Part shown: positions 24,838 through 33,615 of the stretch, piece by piece
Position numbering within the stretch: position 1 is the stretch's first letter
How the letters are laid out: each line of letters starts with the position of its first letter
Source: Hespellia sp.
GTDB lineage: Bacteria > Bacillota > Clostridia > Lachnospirales > Lachnospiraceae
DNA length: 64,000 bases
Direction: 5' to 3'
NCBI GenBank assembly: GCA_028694105.1
Contig: JAQUUC010000008.1
Location: forward strand, 1 to 64,000
Notes under the pieces: model-generated
The model's database searches: none
The model's input: the letters and a program-made list of their open reading frames with translations, nothing else
What the model was told of the DNA's origin: nothing
Translations under genes and position numbers: made by a program

Positions 24838-26394
24838 ATGAGTAATGTGGAAAATTATTTGCTTGGTATGGATTGTGGAACAACAAATATAAAAGCGATC
24901 ATCTTAGGCGAGGATGGAACTGTTGCAGCATCGGCAAGCAGACCAAGCAAATTCATTCTGCCGGGACTTAATATGCAGGAGCAGGATGCGAATGAATGGT
25001 GGTCGAATGCGAAAGAAATCTTTCAGTCATTAGTTAGTCAGGTTGATGAACGCGTTGTGAAGAGAATCAGGGGAATCTCAATCAGTTCACACACGGTCAG
25101 CATGTTACCATTAGATGAGAACGGATGTCCGGTCAGAAATGCATTGACTTATCAGGATGGCCGTTCTTCGGAAGAACTGCATTATATAGTTGATACCATT
25201 GGTTTTGACAACTTTGTTCAGATTGTTGGCGGGCAGCCGTCGGTTGCTTTTTTGCCGAATAAAATCTTATGGTTTAAAAAGAATGAACCAGAACTGTTTG
25301 CAAAGACAAAACATTTCCTGCAGGCAAGTTCCTATATCAATTACAAACTAACGGGGAAAATGACATCCGATATTGATCAGGCGACCAGAACACAATGTCT
25401 CGACATTGGAAGTATGAGCTGGTCAAAAGAGATTGGAGAGGTTATCGGCGTGGATCTGAATGCAATGCTTCCGGATCTGAAGCTGGTTGATGAAATTATA
25501 GGTTTTGTGACAGAGCAGGCAGCGGAAGAGACTGGCTTACGAGAAGGGATTCCTGTGATTGCAGGATGCAGTGATGCGATGGCATCGATGTATGCAATTG
25601 GTATGAGTAAACTGGGAGAGGTTGGTGAGTCTTCGGGAACAACCTCGCTTGTATTTGTTGGCGGTGATAAAAAGAGCAGATCTGATATACCGGTTGTTAC
25701 AAGACCATGCACGATTGATGGGATGCCATGGATTTTTGATGCACCAATTCAGACCAGCGGCGCTGCATTAAAATGGTTTATTGAGACATTTGCCGCAGAA
25801 GAACGTGCAGAGGCAGAAAAGAGTGGTAAGAATATTTATGCATATTTAAATGAGCTTGCATTAGAAGCACCGGCAGGATCAAAAGGATTACTGTTTTTCC
25901 CGTATTTATTGGGAGAAAGAGCACCTTTATGGAATGATTATGCAAGAGGTATGTTTATTGGAATGGGAATGGATACAAGCCGTGCAGATATCACAAGAGC
26001 TGTTTTTGAGGGAACGGCATTTGCACTTCGCCACGTCATTGAAACTGTGAAAGAAGCAGGTGCGAAAGCAGACTGTCTCCGTATCTGTGGCGGCGGAGCA
26101 AAGAGCAGAACATGGTCGCAGATTAAAGCCTCTATGCTTCACATGCCGGTATATGTATTAGACGATACCTCAGGAGATGTTCCGGTTGGCGATGTGTTAT
26201 TGGTCGGTCGTAAAGTTGGCGTATTCCCGAATTTGACTGAGGCGGCGGAACGTATTGTAAAAGTGAAAGAAATCATTGAACCTGTGAAAGAATGGGAAGA
26301 GGTATATGACAAACTGTATCCGTATTATGTGGAAATGTACCAGCATTTGGATCAGGATTTGGAAAGCCTGAAAAAAACAGTGAGTCAGTTATAA
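24838..26394 (+). CDS. FGGY-family carbohydrate kinase (xylulokinase-like)
   Basis: Sugar kinase of the ASKHA fold, 518 aa, the usual size for xylulokinases. It has phosphate-1 motif GMDCGTTNIKAI at the N-terminus, LNMQEQDANEWW, the substrate/ATP region GESSGTTS, and the C-terminal FGGY-type adenosine motif GGGAKSRTWSQIKA. It phosphorylates a ketose or related polyol in the cytoplasm. ATG 24838 is chosen with GGAGG 8 nt upstream; the ORF extends to 24790 without a ribosome site. It follows operator copy D and overlaps the convergent PRD regulator by 6 bp. With the aldolase at 32816, a kinase-aldolase route is suggested; substrate unknown. Confidence 0.9.
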   Translation: MSNVENYLLGMDCGTTNIKAIILGEDGTVAASASRPSKFILPGLNMQEQDANEWWSNAKEIFQSLVSQVDERVVKRIRGISISSHTVSMLPLDENGCPVRNALTYQDGRSSEELHYIVDTIGFDNFVQIVGGQPSVAFLPNKILWFKKNEPELFAKTKHFLQASSYINYKLTGKMTSDIDQATRTQCLDIGSMSWSKEIGEVIGVDLNAMLPDLKLVDEIIGFVTEQAAEETGLREGIPVIAGCSDAMASMYAIGMSKLGEVGESSGTTSLVFVGGDKKSRSDIPVVTRPCTIDGMPWIFDAPIQTSGAALKWFIETFAAEERAEAEKSGKNIYAYLNELALEAPAGSKGLLFFPYLLGERAPLWNDYARGMFIGMGMDTSRADITRAVFEGTAFALRHVIETVKEAGAKADCLRICGGGAKSRTWSQIKASMLHMPVYVLDDTSGDVPVGDVLLVGRKVGVFPNLTEAAERIVKVKEIIEPVKEWEEVYDKLYPYYVEMYQHLDQDLESLKKTVSQL

Positions 26395-28323
26395 AAAGAA
26401 GTCGAGTAATTCTTCTTTGGAATGTTCTTTTCGAAAATAGTCCAGGTTATCATGATCAATGTATATTTCGTGCAGTAATTTTAAAAGCAAAGGTTCTTCG
26501 GACGGAGCAAAACAAGCCATGATGATGACCCGGATCTTGCTGGAGTTCCAGAGAATTCGATGTTTTAATGTGGCAACTGACAGCTGCGTCCTGGCTGCAG
26601 GAACCAGAGAATATAAGAATAGCGCCCCCGGTTGAAATCCGTATGTATATATGGATTCTCTTCGCAGAAGATCCTCCAGATAAGCAGGGGAGACCAGGTG
26701 ATCGCTGATAAAATCAGAGGCAAGATATTCAATAATCGGAAAGCGGCCGGTTACCTGTAGATTCTCATGCCAATATGCAGCTGGCAAAAGTCCCGAAAGA
26801 GATTTCTCTTGCTGCCTAAAAAGAAATTTCAGGCAGGTGTCAGAAACAAACTGCTGGATTTCACTGTAATCGCGTCTTGTCATATCAGGACTGATATGCA
26901 GAGTCTGTACATGTGGCTGATTGGTGATCTGCTTTTTTACAGTGGTCAGAACAAGGTCTGTATCGGAAAAGTCATAAGTGCTGCGGGCATTGATTGGCAT
27001 AAGTGCGGTGACATTGATATAATTACCGAACGAGCAGAGAATCTTCCGCTTGATTGCCCATATAGCCGGGAGGTTCAGATGGCAGCAGATGACGGTGCGG
27101 ATGCGCTGGGCAGGGTGGTTGGACCAATAGCCTTCTAACGCTCCGGAAACGCAGAGGGCCAGATAAAGAAGGTCGGCCTCATCCAGATAATACCCCATAT
27201 ATTCCGAAGAAATCTGTTGGAACAGATAAGCAATTTCAGATTCCATTAACAAATTTCTTCGAAGAAGATTCGGGTTACCTTGTGAATTAAATATATGACC
27301 GGGGATCTTTAGGTGTCGTATGTATTGCAGCAATGTAATATAAAAATCTTCATCTTCTGAAAGGTCCAGATGAAAAGCAGAGTCAATCAGTTTCAGATAG
27401 GAATCGGCCATCAGCAGAGTGTTCGTATCAAAATACTCTGCGACTGTCTGAAAATTAAGTTTGCTTGCATCAAGCAGATGACTGTTGCAGAGATGCTGAT
27501 AGATTTTGTCTTTTTCCTGCGGTGGAAATGAGCAGGAGAGCTCTGTTTCAAGTCCGGCAAAGATTTCTTCGCACAGATTCCATATTTCCACATTATCATG
27601 TGGCAGCGCATCCGTTTCGGGGAGCGTATGACCGGACATCATACGGTAGTACATAATAGCTAACGACAGATTCAGAGTGACCAGGTTGGAATCTTCTATC
27701 TGAAAATCATATTTGAGTAAAAGACGAGCTGTGTTTTTCATAATCATATCCATGATATTGTCGTCCAAAAAATGATAGCTGTAATAAGCATTGCCAGTTG
27801 TGTTATAATCCCAGTCACTGTGAAAGAGGTAGTTGAGAAGTGTACGGCGTTTGGCTTCATTCGCTTCAAATTCCCAGGTGTCACCAATATGAATCAACTC
27901 GATATGAGGAGGTGCAAGGGTATATTTACGTTTCAGGGTGGCAATGTCATTTTCTAAGGTTGTTTTGCTGACGTACATCTCATCTTCCAAATCATACTGG
28001 TTGAGAGGAAGCTCGGACAGACAGAGCTGGAAAGTCAGATAACGAATGCGGTCTTCTCTTGTCAGCAGCAAATCGTCCGTTTTGAAGAGCTCCTGAAATC
28101 CGGTTACATCTGCACATTCCAAATAGTAGCCTTTACTTCGCTCGGCAGAAATTTTAGCATCACAAGACACAAGACACCGATTGATTTCAACAATGTCACT
28201 ACGAATCGTACGGGGGGAGACATTCAGCTGTTTTGCCAAAGCCTGTCCGGTGATATGTGTGGTTTGATTCTGTATCAGATTCAATAATTTTCGCTGCCTT
28301 AAAGACAAAGTAATAGGTTCCAT
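26389..28323 (-). CDS. PRD-domain transcriptional activator (MtlR/LicR-like)
   Basis: 644-aa modular regulator. An N-terminal HTH_11 (ITGQALAKQLNVSPRTIRSDI, about 20-45) is followed by a second HTH region (LNQYDLEDEMYVSKTTLENDI), two PRD-like helical domains (about 180-395), a short EIIB-like segment (TVICCHLNLPAIWAI to VLTTV) and an EIIA-like C-terminus. This order is that of MtlR/LicR activators controlled by PTS phosphorylation, although no PTS gene is in the window and the EIIB-like part lacks a clear signature Cys loop. It is divergent from the Fe-ADH gene with operator copy C between them, so it is the prime candidate to bind the palindrome (inference). Confidence 0.85.
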   Translation of the reverse strand: MEPITLSLRQRKLLNLIQNQTTHITGQALAKQLNVSPRTIRSDIVEINRCLVSCDAKISAERSKGYYLECADVTGFQELFKTDDLLLTREDRIRYLTFQLCLSELPLNQYDLEDEMYVSKTTLENDIATLKRKYTLAPPHIELIHIGDTWEFEANEAKRRTLLNYLFHSDWDYNTTGNAYYSYHFLDDNIMDMIMKNTARLLLKYDFQIEDSNLVTLNLSLAIMYYRMMSGHTLPETDALPHDNVEIWNLCEEIFAGLETELSCSFPPQEKDKIYQHLCNSHLLDASKLNFQTVAEYFDTNTLLMADSYLKLIDSAFHLDLSEDEDFYITLLQYIRHLKIPGHIFNSQGNPNLLRRNLLMESEIAYLFQQISSEYMGYYLDEADLLYLALCVSGALEGYWSNHPAQRIRTVICCHLNLPAIWAIKRKILCSFGNYINVTALMPINARSTYDFSDTDLVLTTVKKQITNQPHVQTLHISPDMTRRDYSEIQQFVSDTCLKFLFRQQEKSLSGLLPAAYWHENLQVTGRFPIIEYLASDFISDHLVSPAYLEDLLRRESIYTYGFQPGALFLYSLVPAARTQLSVATLKHRILWNSSKIRVIIMACFAPSEEPLLLKLLHEIYIDHDNLDYFRKEHSKEELLDFFL

Positions 28324-28371
28324 GTGTGTCTCCTTTGTGATTTCATTTCCTCTCTATTCTAACAGAAACCA

Positions 28372-28428
28372 TTTCCTCTTTAAAGAGGAAAAAGAGAATT
28401 TGAGAGGAGGGATAAAAATCAGTACTAT
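28372..28428 (+). promoter_or_regulatory. Operator palindrome plus promoter, copy C (best copy)
   Basis: TTTCCTCTTTAAAGAGGAAA (28372-28391) is a perfect 20-bp palindrome. It is followed after 8 bp by TTGAGA (28400-28405), 17 bp and TACTAT (28423-28428). The palindrome centre is about 53 bp upstream of the predicted start, a position typical of activators. It lies between the divergent PRD activator and Fe-ADH genes. Confidence 0.85.
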
Positions 28429-28464
28429 TATAGTAGATAAAACATGAAAGAGAAGGAGATAAAA

Positions 28465-29610
28465 ATGGCATTTGAATTTTTTGTGAAAAGTGATATCGTA
28501 TTTGGCCGTGATTCCGTAAAAGAATTATCAAAAGTTGTACAGGGTTATCAGGCAAAGAAAGTAATGTTAGTCTATGATGCAGGCGTGAAGGCTGCAGGAA
28601 TTGCAGATAAGGTTTTAGAAAGTCTGAAAGAGGCTGGAGTTGAAATCATTATCTTTGATAAAGTCATCCCAAATCCAACGAATCAGGTGGTAGAAGAAGC
28701 AGCACAGATCGCACAGGAAGCCGGAGTTGATACATTCGTGGCAGTCGGCGGCGGAAGCAGCATCGACCTTACAAAGGCAGTGGATGTTCTTATGACGAAT
28801 CCGGGACCAATCAGTCAGTATGGTGGAATCGGCATGGTGAAAAATGAATTACTTCCACTGATTGCGATTCCGACAACAGCAGGAACATCAAGTGAAATTA
28901 CGAACGTAAGTGCTCTGATCGATACAGAGAAAGTAATCAAATATGTTGTGATCGATAACAAACTTGTTCCTTCAAAAGTAATCATCGATCCTGAATTTAC
29001 AAAAACAATGCCTGCGTCTGTTACAGCAGCAACAGGTATGGATGCAATCACACATGCAGTGGAGAGCTATATTTCCAATATGGCAACACCACTTACAGAA
29101 TATAACTCACTGCAGGGATTAAAGATCATCTATAAGAATCTTCCTGCAGCAGTAAAAGATGGCTCGAATATGGAAGCGAGAGAACAGATGATGCTTGGAT
29201 GCGTTATCACAGGATTTGGATTCTCGAATGCAAACCTCGGTCTTGTACATGGTATTGCCCATACATTGAGTGCACATTTCCAATTGGCACATGGTATGGC
29301 AAATGCAACCGTTCTTCCATACGTAATGGCATACAACGCAGAAAGTTGTCCTGAAAAGATGGTCGAACTTGCAAAAGCAATTGATCTTCCAGTATCAGGT
29401 GATATTGAAAAAGACAAATACTTATTATCAGAAGAGTTATTAAAGCTCACAAAAGAGCTTGGAATCAGAACCTTATCTGAGCAGGGAATCAAAGAAGAGG
29501 ATTTTGACATGTTAGCAGAAGATGTTCTTCATGAGCCGGTTCTGGGATTCAATCCAAAACAGGGCGTTACAAAAGAGGATGTACTTGCTATCTTAAAGAA
29601 GGCATTTTAA
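28465..29610 (+). CDS. Iron-containing alcohol dehydrogenase
   Basis: Group III (Fe-dependent) alcohol dehydrogenase, 381 aa, FucO/1,3-propanediol dehydrogenase-like. It has the NAD motif GGGSSIDLTKA (about 96-106), metal-site region DAITHAVESYIS, and HGIAHTLSAHFQLAHGMANA, which carries the metal-binding histidines. It reduces aldehydes such as lactaldehyde or glycolaldehyde, or works in reverse, in the cytoplasm. ATG 28465 has AAGGAG 8 nt upstream. It is the first gene of an operon with the hydroxyacid dehydrogenase and flavin reductase, under operator copy C. With kinase and class II aldolase it fits disposal of an aldehyde from sugar cleavage (inference). Confidence 0.92.
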   Translation: MAFEFFVKSDIVFGRDSVKELSKVVQGYQAKKVMLVYDAGVKAAGIADKVLESLKEAGVEIIIFDKVIPNPTNQVVEEAAQIAQEAGVDTFVAVGGGSSIDLTKAVDVLMTNPGPISQYGGIGMVKNELLPLIAIPTTAGTSSEITNVSALIDTEKVIKYVVIDNKLVPSKVIIDPEFTKTMPASVTAATGMDAITHAVESYISNMATPLTEYNSLQGLKIIYKNLPAAVKDGSNMEAREQMMLGCVITGFGFSNANLGLVHGIAHTLSAHFQLAHGMANATVLPYVMAYNAESCPEKMVELAKAIDLPVSGDIEKDKYLLSEELLKLTKELGIRTLSEQGIKEEDFDMLAEDVLHEPVLGFNPKQGVTKEDVLAILKKAF

Positions 29611-29652
29611 TAAATTAAATTCAAATTATAATAAGAAAGACGAGGAAAATCA

Positions 29653-30708
29653 ATGAAAAAAACATTAGCGTTATGCACATCAATCCCAGAGAAACAGATG
29701 GAATTCATCAAAGAGCAGTGTGACATCACAATCTGTGGAGAATTAAAACACGGAAAAGGTAATGTAACAGAAGAGATGACAAAAGAAGAGTGCATGGAAC
29801 ATGAAATCGTTGTTTTGGGCGATGAATATGCAGGAGCAGAGACAATCAAGGCATGGGCTGAATCGGGAATGAAGTTCATGGGAGTTGCAAAAGGAACACC
29901 GGCAACAGTAGATCATGATGCAATTCAGGCAGCAGGACTTGAGTTATCTTATACACCGGGAAGAAACCGTGTTGCGGTAGCAGAGTTCAATATGGGTCTT
30001 ATGATCGCAGTGGCAAGAAACTTAACACTCAGCTGTACAGGTCTTTCAAAAGGTGAGCATACAGGCCCTGCAAAAGAGAATATTTATGATGTACCGGATG
30101 TGAAGAACGTTACATTTGGTCCTTTAGATGAGAATCATCCATTCACAGATTATGGTATTGGATTTGAGTTATACGGAAAGAAACTCGGTATCGCTGGATA
30201 TGGAGCAATCGGACGTGAAGTTGCTGTAAGAGCAATGGCATTCGGAATGGAAGTATTAGCTTATGACCCGTACATGCCTGCGGACAGAATCGAAGCTGAC
30301 GGAGCAAAAGCAGTTGACCTTGACACAATGCTTTCAGAGAGTGATATGGTGAGTTTACATCTTCCAGTTCTTCCTTCAACCAAAGCTTCTGTTAACAAAG
30401 ACTGGTTCTCTAAGATGAAGAAGAGCGCTTATCTGATCAATACGGCAAGAGCTGCAGTTATTCACCAGCAGGATCTTGTAGAAGCACTTCAGAATGGCGA
30501 TATCGCAGGCGCAGCTGTCGATGTTTACTGGGAAGAGCCAGTACCGGCTAACCATCCATTACTTTCTATGAGAAATGTAGTGTGCACACCACATATGGCT
30601 GGTCTTACATCAGACGTTGACAACTGGTCAGGAACTATGATGGGGGACGAGGTTACAGCTTACTTAAAGGGCGAGCCAAGAAAATTCATCTGGAAAGTAA
30701 GAAAGTAA
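29653..30708 (+). CDS. D-isomer-specific 2-hydroxyacid dehydrogenase
   Basis: NAD-dependent 2-hydroxyacid dehydrogenase of 351 aa, phosphoglycerate dehydrogenase-like but without an ACT or other regulatory domain. The Rossmann motif is GIAGYGAIGREVAVRA followed by an acidic pocket (YDPYMP), with the C-terminal catalytic region TARAAVIHQQDLVEAL, DVYWEEP and CTPHMAG (catalytic His). A similar enzyme lies beside an FGGY kinase in B. subtilis (yoaC-yoaD). It would reduce or oxidise a hydroxy/keto acid. It is 42 bp after the Fe-ADH gene and 17 bp before the flavin reductase, so it is in the same transcript. Confidence 0.88.
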   Translation: MKKTLALCTSIPEKQMEFIKEQCDITICGELKHGKGNVTEEMTKEECMEHEIVVLGDEYAGAETIKAWAESGMKFMGVAKGTPATVDHDAIQAAGLELSYTPGRNRVAVAEFNMGLMIAVARNLTLSCTGLSKGEHTGPAKENIYDVPDVKNVTFGPLDENHPFTDYGIGFELYGKKLGIAGYGAIGREVAVRAMAFGMEVLAYDPYMPADRIEADGAKAVDLDTMLSESDMVSLHLPVLPSTKASVNKDWFSKMKKSAYLINTARAAVIHQQDLVEALQNGDIAGAAVDVYWEEPVPANHPLLSMRNVVCTPHMAGLTSDVDNWSGTMMGDEVTAYLKGEPRKFIWKVRK

Positions 30709-30725
30709 GAAAAAGGAGAAAAATT

Positions 30726-32696
30726 ATGGCAAACGCATGTTGCAAAGGGAAAGAGAAATATTCACATCTTTTCGAACCAATCAGAATCGGTAACATCCGA
30801 CTGAAAAACAGAATGATTGCAGCACCTACAAGCCCAAGCATGATTACGACAGAAGGCCATTTCACACCTGAAATGATTGCATATCTGGAAGAAAAGGCAA
30901 AAGGCGGAGCAGCAGTTGTAACATATGGTGAAGCAATTGTACATTCAGCAACCGGAAAATCACATAACAAGCAGCTTCAGCTGGATTCTTTCGGAGTAAA
31001 GCAGGGAATGGCACAGGCAGCAAGAGCAATTCATAACGCAGGTGCTTATGCGAACATCCAGCTTTCACATGGCGGAATGTATGGAGGACTTGCAAGCGTC
31101 GGCGGTGATGTAGATCGCCCGGATGTCGCTTATGGACCAAGCAAGACCACAATGCCTGCAGGCGAAGTAGAAGAGATGCCAAAAGAACTGATTCTTGAAA
31201 TCGTGGATTCATACAGAACAGGTGCAAAACTCTGTAAAGACTGCGGATTTGATATGGTGCAGTTCCATGCAGCTCATGGATGGCTGTTCTCACAGTTCTT
31301 ATCACCTGTATTCAATCAGAGAACAGATGAATTTGGAGGTTCACTTGAGAATCGTGCAAGATTCATGCTGATGGCACTTGATGCTGTAAGAGAAGGTGTA
31401 GGCCCTCAGTTCCCTATTGAGATTCGGCTGTCAGGAGATGACCTTACAGATAAGGGACTTGGAATGGATGATTGTATTAAAGTAGCTCAGATGGTAGATG
31501 ACAAAGTCAATCTTATCAATGTGTCTTGCGGTAACCACGAAGATCCTGATATGTTCTGCCGTACACATCCTTCTGCTTTCTACAAACGCGGAGTGAATGT
31601 ATATCTTGCAACCGCAATCAAAGAGAAGGTAAAAACACCGGTAGCGTGCGTAGGTTCCTTAAATGATCCTGCACAGATGGAAGAAATTATTGCGACAGGA
31701 CAGGCTGATGTAGTCGAAATCGGACGCGCAATCCTTGCAGATCCATTCATCCCGAAAAAAGCACTGGAAGACCGCGCAGATGATATCACACCATGTCTTC
31801 GCTGCTATGAATGTTTCGGAGAGACAGGAAAGAGCGAAACAGTAAAATGTACGGTCAACCCTGTTATGGGACAGCAGTTACCCGCGAAATACGGCGTTCC
31901 AGCACCGGAAAAGTTAAAGAAAGTATTGATTGCCGGTGGTGGACCAGCAGGTATGGAAGCAGCTGTTACACTTGCTGACAGAGGACATGATGTAACAATC
32001 GTTGAGAAAGCAGACAAGCTTGGGGGAAATCTTTACCCTGCGGGTGCGCCTTTCTTCAAAAAAGATATCATCAAGTTCTGTAACGTATTAAAAGCCCGTG
32101 TTGATAAAGCTGGGGTAAAAGTGATTCTGAATACAGAAGTAACCCCGGAATATGTGAAAGCATTTGCTCCGGACGCATTATTTGTAGCAATTGGTTCCAA
32201 TGAACTTTGTCCTCCAATCAAAGGAATTGACAGTGATCATGTGATCATGGCAATTGATGCAGAATTACATCCGGAAAAACTTGGAAAGAAAGTTGCAATC
32301 ATGGGCGGTGGTCTTGTAGGCAGTGAGGCAGCAGTTTCATTTGCACATGAAGGAAAAGAATGTTCGATCATTGAGATGAAACCGGCAGTAGCAGAAGAAG
32401 TCAATTCTTTCTACCGTGGTGGATTGATGCCGGAAGTAGAGAAATCTGCAACCATTTATGTAAATACAAAAGTGAAAGAGATTATTCCGGAAGGCGTTCT
32501 CTGTGAACGCGATGGAGAAGAATTCGTTGTTGAGGCTGATTCAGTAGTCTGTGCATTAGGATTTAGAGCACCATATGCAAAAGTGGATGAGCTTTGTGAC
32601 TGTGTTGACGAATATAATATCGTGGGTGACTGCAATAACGTTGGACAGATATATTATGCAACAAATCAGGCATACTATGCCGCATTAAGAGTGTAA
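30726..32696 (+). CDS. Old yellow enzyme-type FMN/FAD/4Fe-4S reductase
   Basis: 656-aa NADH:flavin oxidoreductase of the 2,4-dienoyl-CoA reductase/trimethylamine dehydrogenase type. An N-terminal OYE barrel (PIRIGNIRLKNRMIAAPT; FHAAHGWLFSQFLSP) is followed by a 4Fe-4S motif CLRCYECFG...KCTVNP (about 358-380) and a C-terminal FAD/NAD domain (VLIAGGGPAGMEAA; VAIMGGGLVGSEAA). Family members in gut anaerobes reduce activated C=C bonds in bile acids, cinnamates, enoyl compounds or isoflavones (daidzein reductase is of this type). The exact substrate cannot be called. GGAGAAAA precedes ATG 30726. It is the last gene of the copy C operon. Confidence 0.9.
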   Translation: MANACCKGKEKYSHLFEPIRIGNIRLKNRMIAAPTSPSMITTEGHFTPEMIAYLEEKAKGGAAVVTYGEAIVHSATGKSHNKQLQLDSFGVKQGMAQAARAIHNAGAYANIQLSHGGMYGGLASVGGDVDRPDVAYGPSKTTMPAGEVEEMPKELILEIVDSYRTGAKLCKDCGFDMVQFHAAHGWLFSQFLSPVFNQRTDEFGGSLENRARFMLMALDAVREGVGPQFPIEIRLSGDDLTDKGLGMDDCIKVAQMVDDKVNLINVSCGNHEDPDMFCRTHPSAFYKRGVNVYLATAIKEKVKTPVACVGSLNDPAQMEEIIATGQADVVEIGRAILADPFIPKKALEDRADDITPCLRCYECFGETGKSETVKCTVNPVMGQQLPAKYGVPAPEKLKKVLIAGGGPAGMEAAVTLADRGHDVTIVEKADKLGGNLYPAGAPFFKKDIIKFCNVLKARVDKAGVKVILNTEVTPEYVKAFAPDALFVAIGSNELCPPIKGIDSDHVIMAIDAELHPEKLGKKVAIMGGGLVGSEAAVSFAHEGKECSIIEMKPAVAEEVNSFYRGGLMPEVEKSATIYVNTKVKEIIPEGVLCERDGEEFVVEADSVVCALGFRAPYAKVDELCDCVDEYNIVGDCNNVGQIYYATNQAYYAALRV

Positions 32697-32715
32697 TTGA
32701 ATTCTTTGAAAATCG

Positions 32716-32736
32716 AACACTTTCCATGAAAGTGTT
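32716..32736 (+). promoter_or_regulatory. Operator-like inverted repeat before aldolase gene
   Basis: AACACTTTC-CAT-GAAAGTGTT is a perfect 9-bp inverted repeat in the 119-bp gap before the class II aldolase gene, without a T tract. TATAAT (32761-32766) lies 24 bp downstream, with no good -35. It is best read as a regulator site rather than a terminator. Confidence 0.55.
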
Positions 32737-32815
32737 GTACTAAATCATGTAAATATAATCTATAATGTAACCTAGAAATTGAGATAAGATTCAAACCAGA
32801 AAGGAAGTAATAAAA

Positions 32816-33457
32816 ATGAAATATGAGAGAATTAGAAAAATCGTTTTAGACGCAATCTTAGATGCAGTAAATCAGGGGTTAATCAAAGGAACATCAGGAA
32901 ATATCGCACTTCGCGATGATGAGGAAGATGTAGTTGCCATCACACCGAGCGGCATCTCATACAGTACGATGAAAGCAGAAGATATTGCAATTGTTGATTT
33001 AAATGGAAAATGGTTAGACGGACCATACAAACCTTCTTCAGAGGTTCCAATGCATACAGCAGTGATGCGTGCAAGACCGGACGTAAAAGCTACGGTACAT
33101 ACACATGCTATGTTCGCAACTATTATGGCGATGGGAGACGGAGAAATCAAAGCAACAACACCTCCACAGTGTGAATTCGTACCAGTTAGAGTTGTACCTT
33201 TCACAATGCCGGGTAGTAATGACTTAGCGGATAAAGTTGCAACAGCGTTGGGAGAAGACGGACGTGCATGCCTGATTAAGAATCACGGAATGTTCTGCTG
33301 TGGTAAGGATATGAAAGCTGCTATGGCGGCTACTGTATATACAGAAGAGATGGCGATTACAGAGTACTATGCAAGATTACTTGGCACATATGAGCCAATG
33401 CCACAGGAAGCTGTAGATGCTATGCAGGCACTGATCAAAGCGGATCAGGCTGTATAA
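32816..33457 (+). CDS. Class II aldolase (L-fuculose-phosphate aldolase-like)
   Basis: Zinc-dependent class II aldolase/adducin-family protein of 213 aa, the usual length of FucA. Expected active-site residues line up: acid Glu76 in SSEVPMH, zinc ligands His95 and His97 in VHTHAMF, and His157 in NHGMF; GTSGNIALR near the N-terminus forms the phosphate pocket. It would split a ketose 1-phosphate into DHAP and an aldehyde. It has its own promoter region with an inverted repeat. With the FGGY kinase (24838) and Fe-ADH (28465) it completes a plausible sugar-splitting route. A decarboxylase or epimerase role is possible in this family but less likely. Confidence 0.88.
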   Translation: MKYERIRKIVLDAILDAVNQGLIKGTSGNIALRDDEEDVVAITPSGISYSTMKAEDIAIVDLNGKWLDGPYKPSSEVPMHTAVMRARPDVKATVHTHAMFATIMAMGDGEIKATTPPQCEFVPVRVVPFTMPGSNDLADKVATALGEDGRACLIKNHGMFCCGKDMKAAMAATVYTEEMAITEYYARLLGTYEPMPQEAVDAMQALIKADQAV

Positions 33458-33478
33458 AAGATAAACAAGCGTAAGGGG

Positions 33479-33534
33479 ACGGTTCCTCTGCCCGATTATT
33501 TGCAAAGCAAAATCGGACAGAGGAATCGTTTTTT
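33479..33534 (+). terminator. Terminator built from a REP-like hairpin
   Basis: Long stem: ACGGTTCCTCTG pairs with CAGAGGAATCGT, and CCCGATT with AATCGG after a bulge, ending in six T residues. The GGGGACGGTTCCTCTG arm resembles short repetitive hairpins often seen between Firmicute genes, so it may be a mobile repeat reused as a terminator. A similar AAAATCGGACAG arm occurs in the terminator at 37531. Confidence 0.75.
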
Positions 33535-33615
33535 GATATCATTATTATATCATTCAGAGTATAATTAAGAGGATAGAGTGTAGATGAAATGCAATTTAGA
33601 AGGATGATGAGATAA

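Noticed and set aside
24838..26394. LsrK-type AI-2 kinase
   Set aside because: No Lsr transporter, LsrF or LsrG genes nearby; xylulokinase-like is the safer call.
30862..31305. 147-codon minus-strand open frame
   Set aside because: Lies wholly inside the flavin reductase gene, with a Leu/His/Arg-rich product typical of an antisense shadow.
32716..32736. Inverted repeat as a terminator of the flavin reductase operon
   Set aside because: No T tract follows and it lies close to a -10; an operator is more likely.
33479..33534. T-box or riboswitch
   Set aside because: The structure is a simple hairpin after a stop codon with no specifier or T-box consensus.
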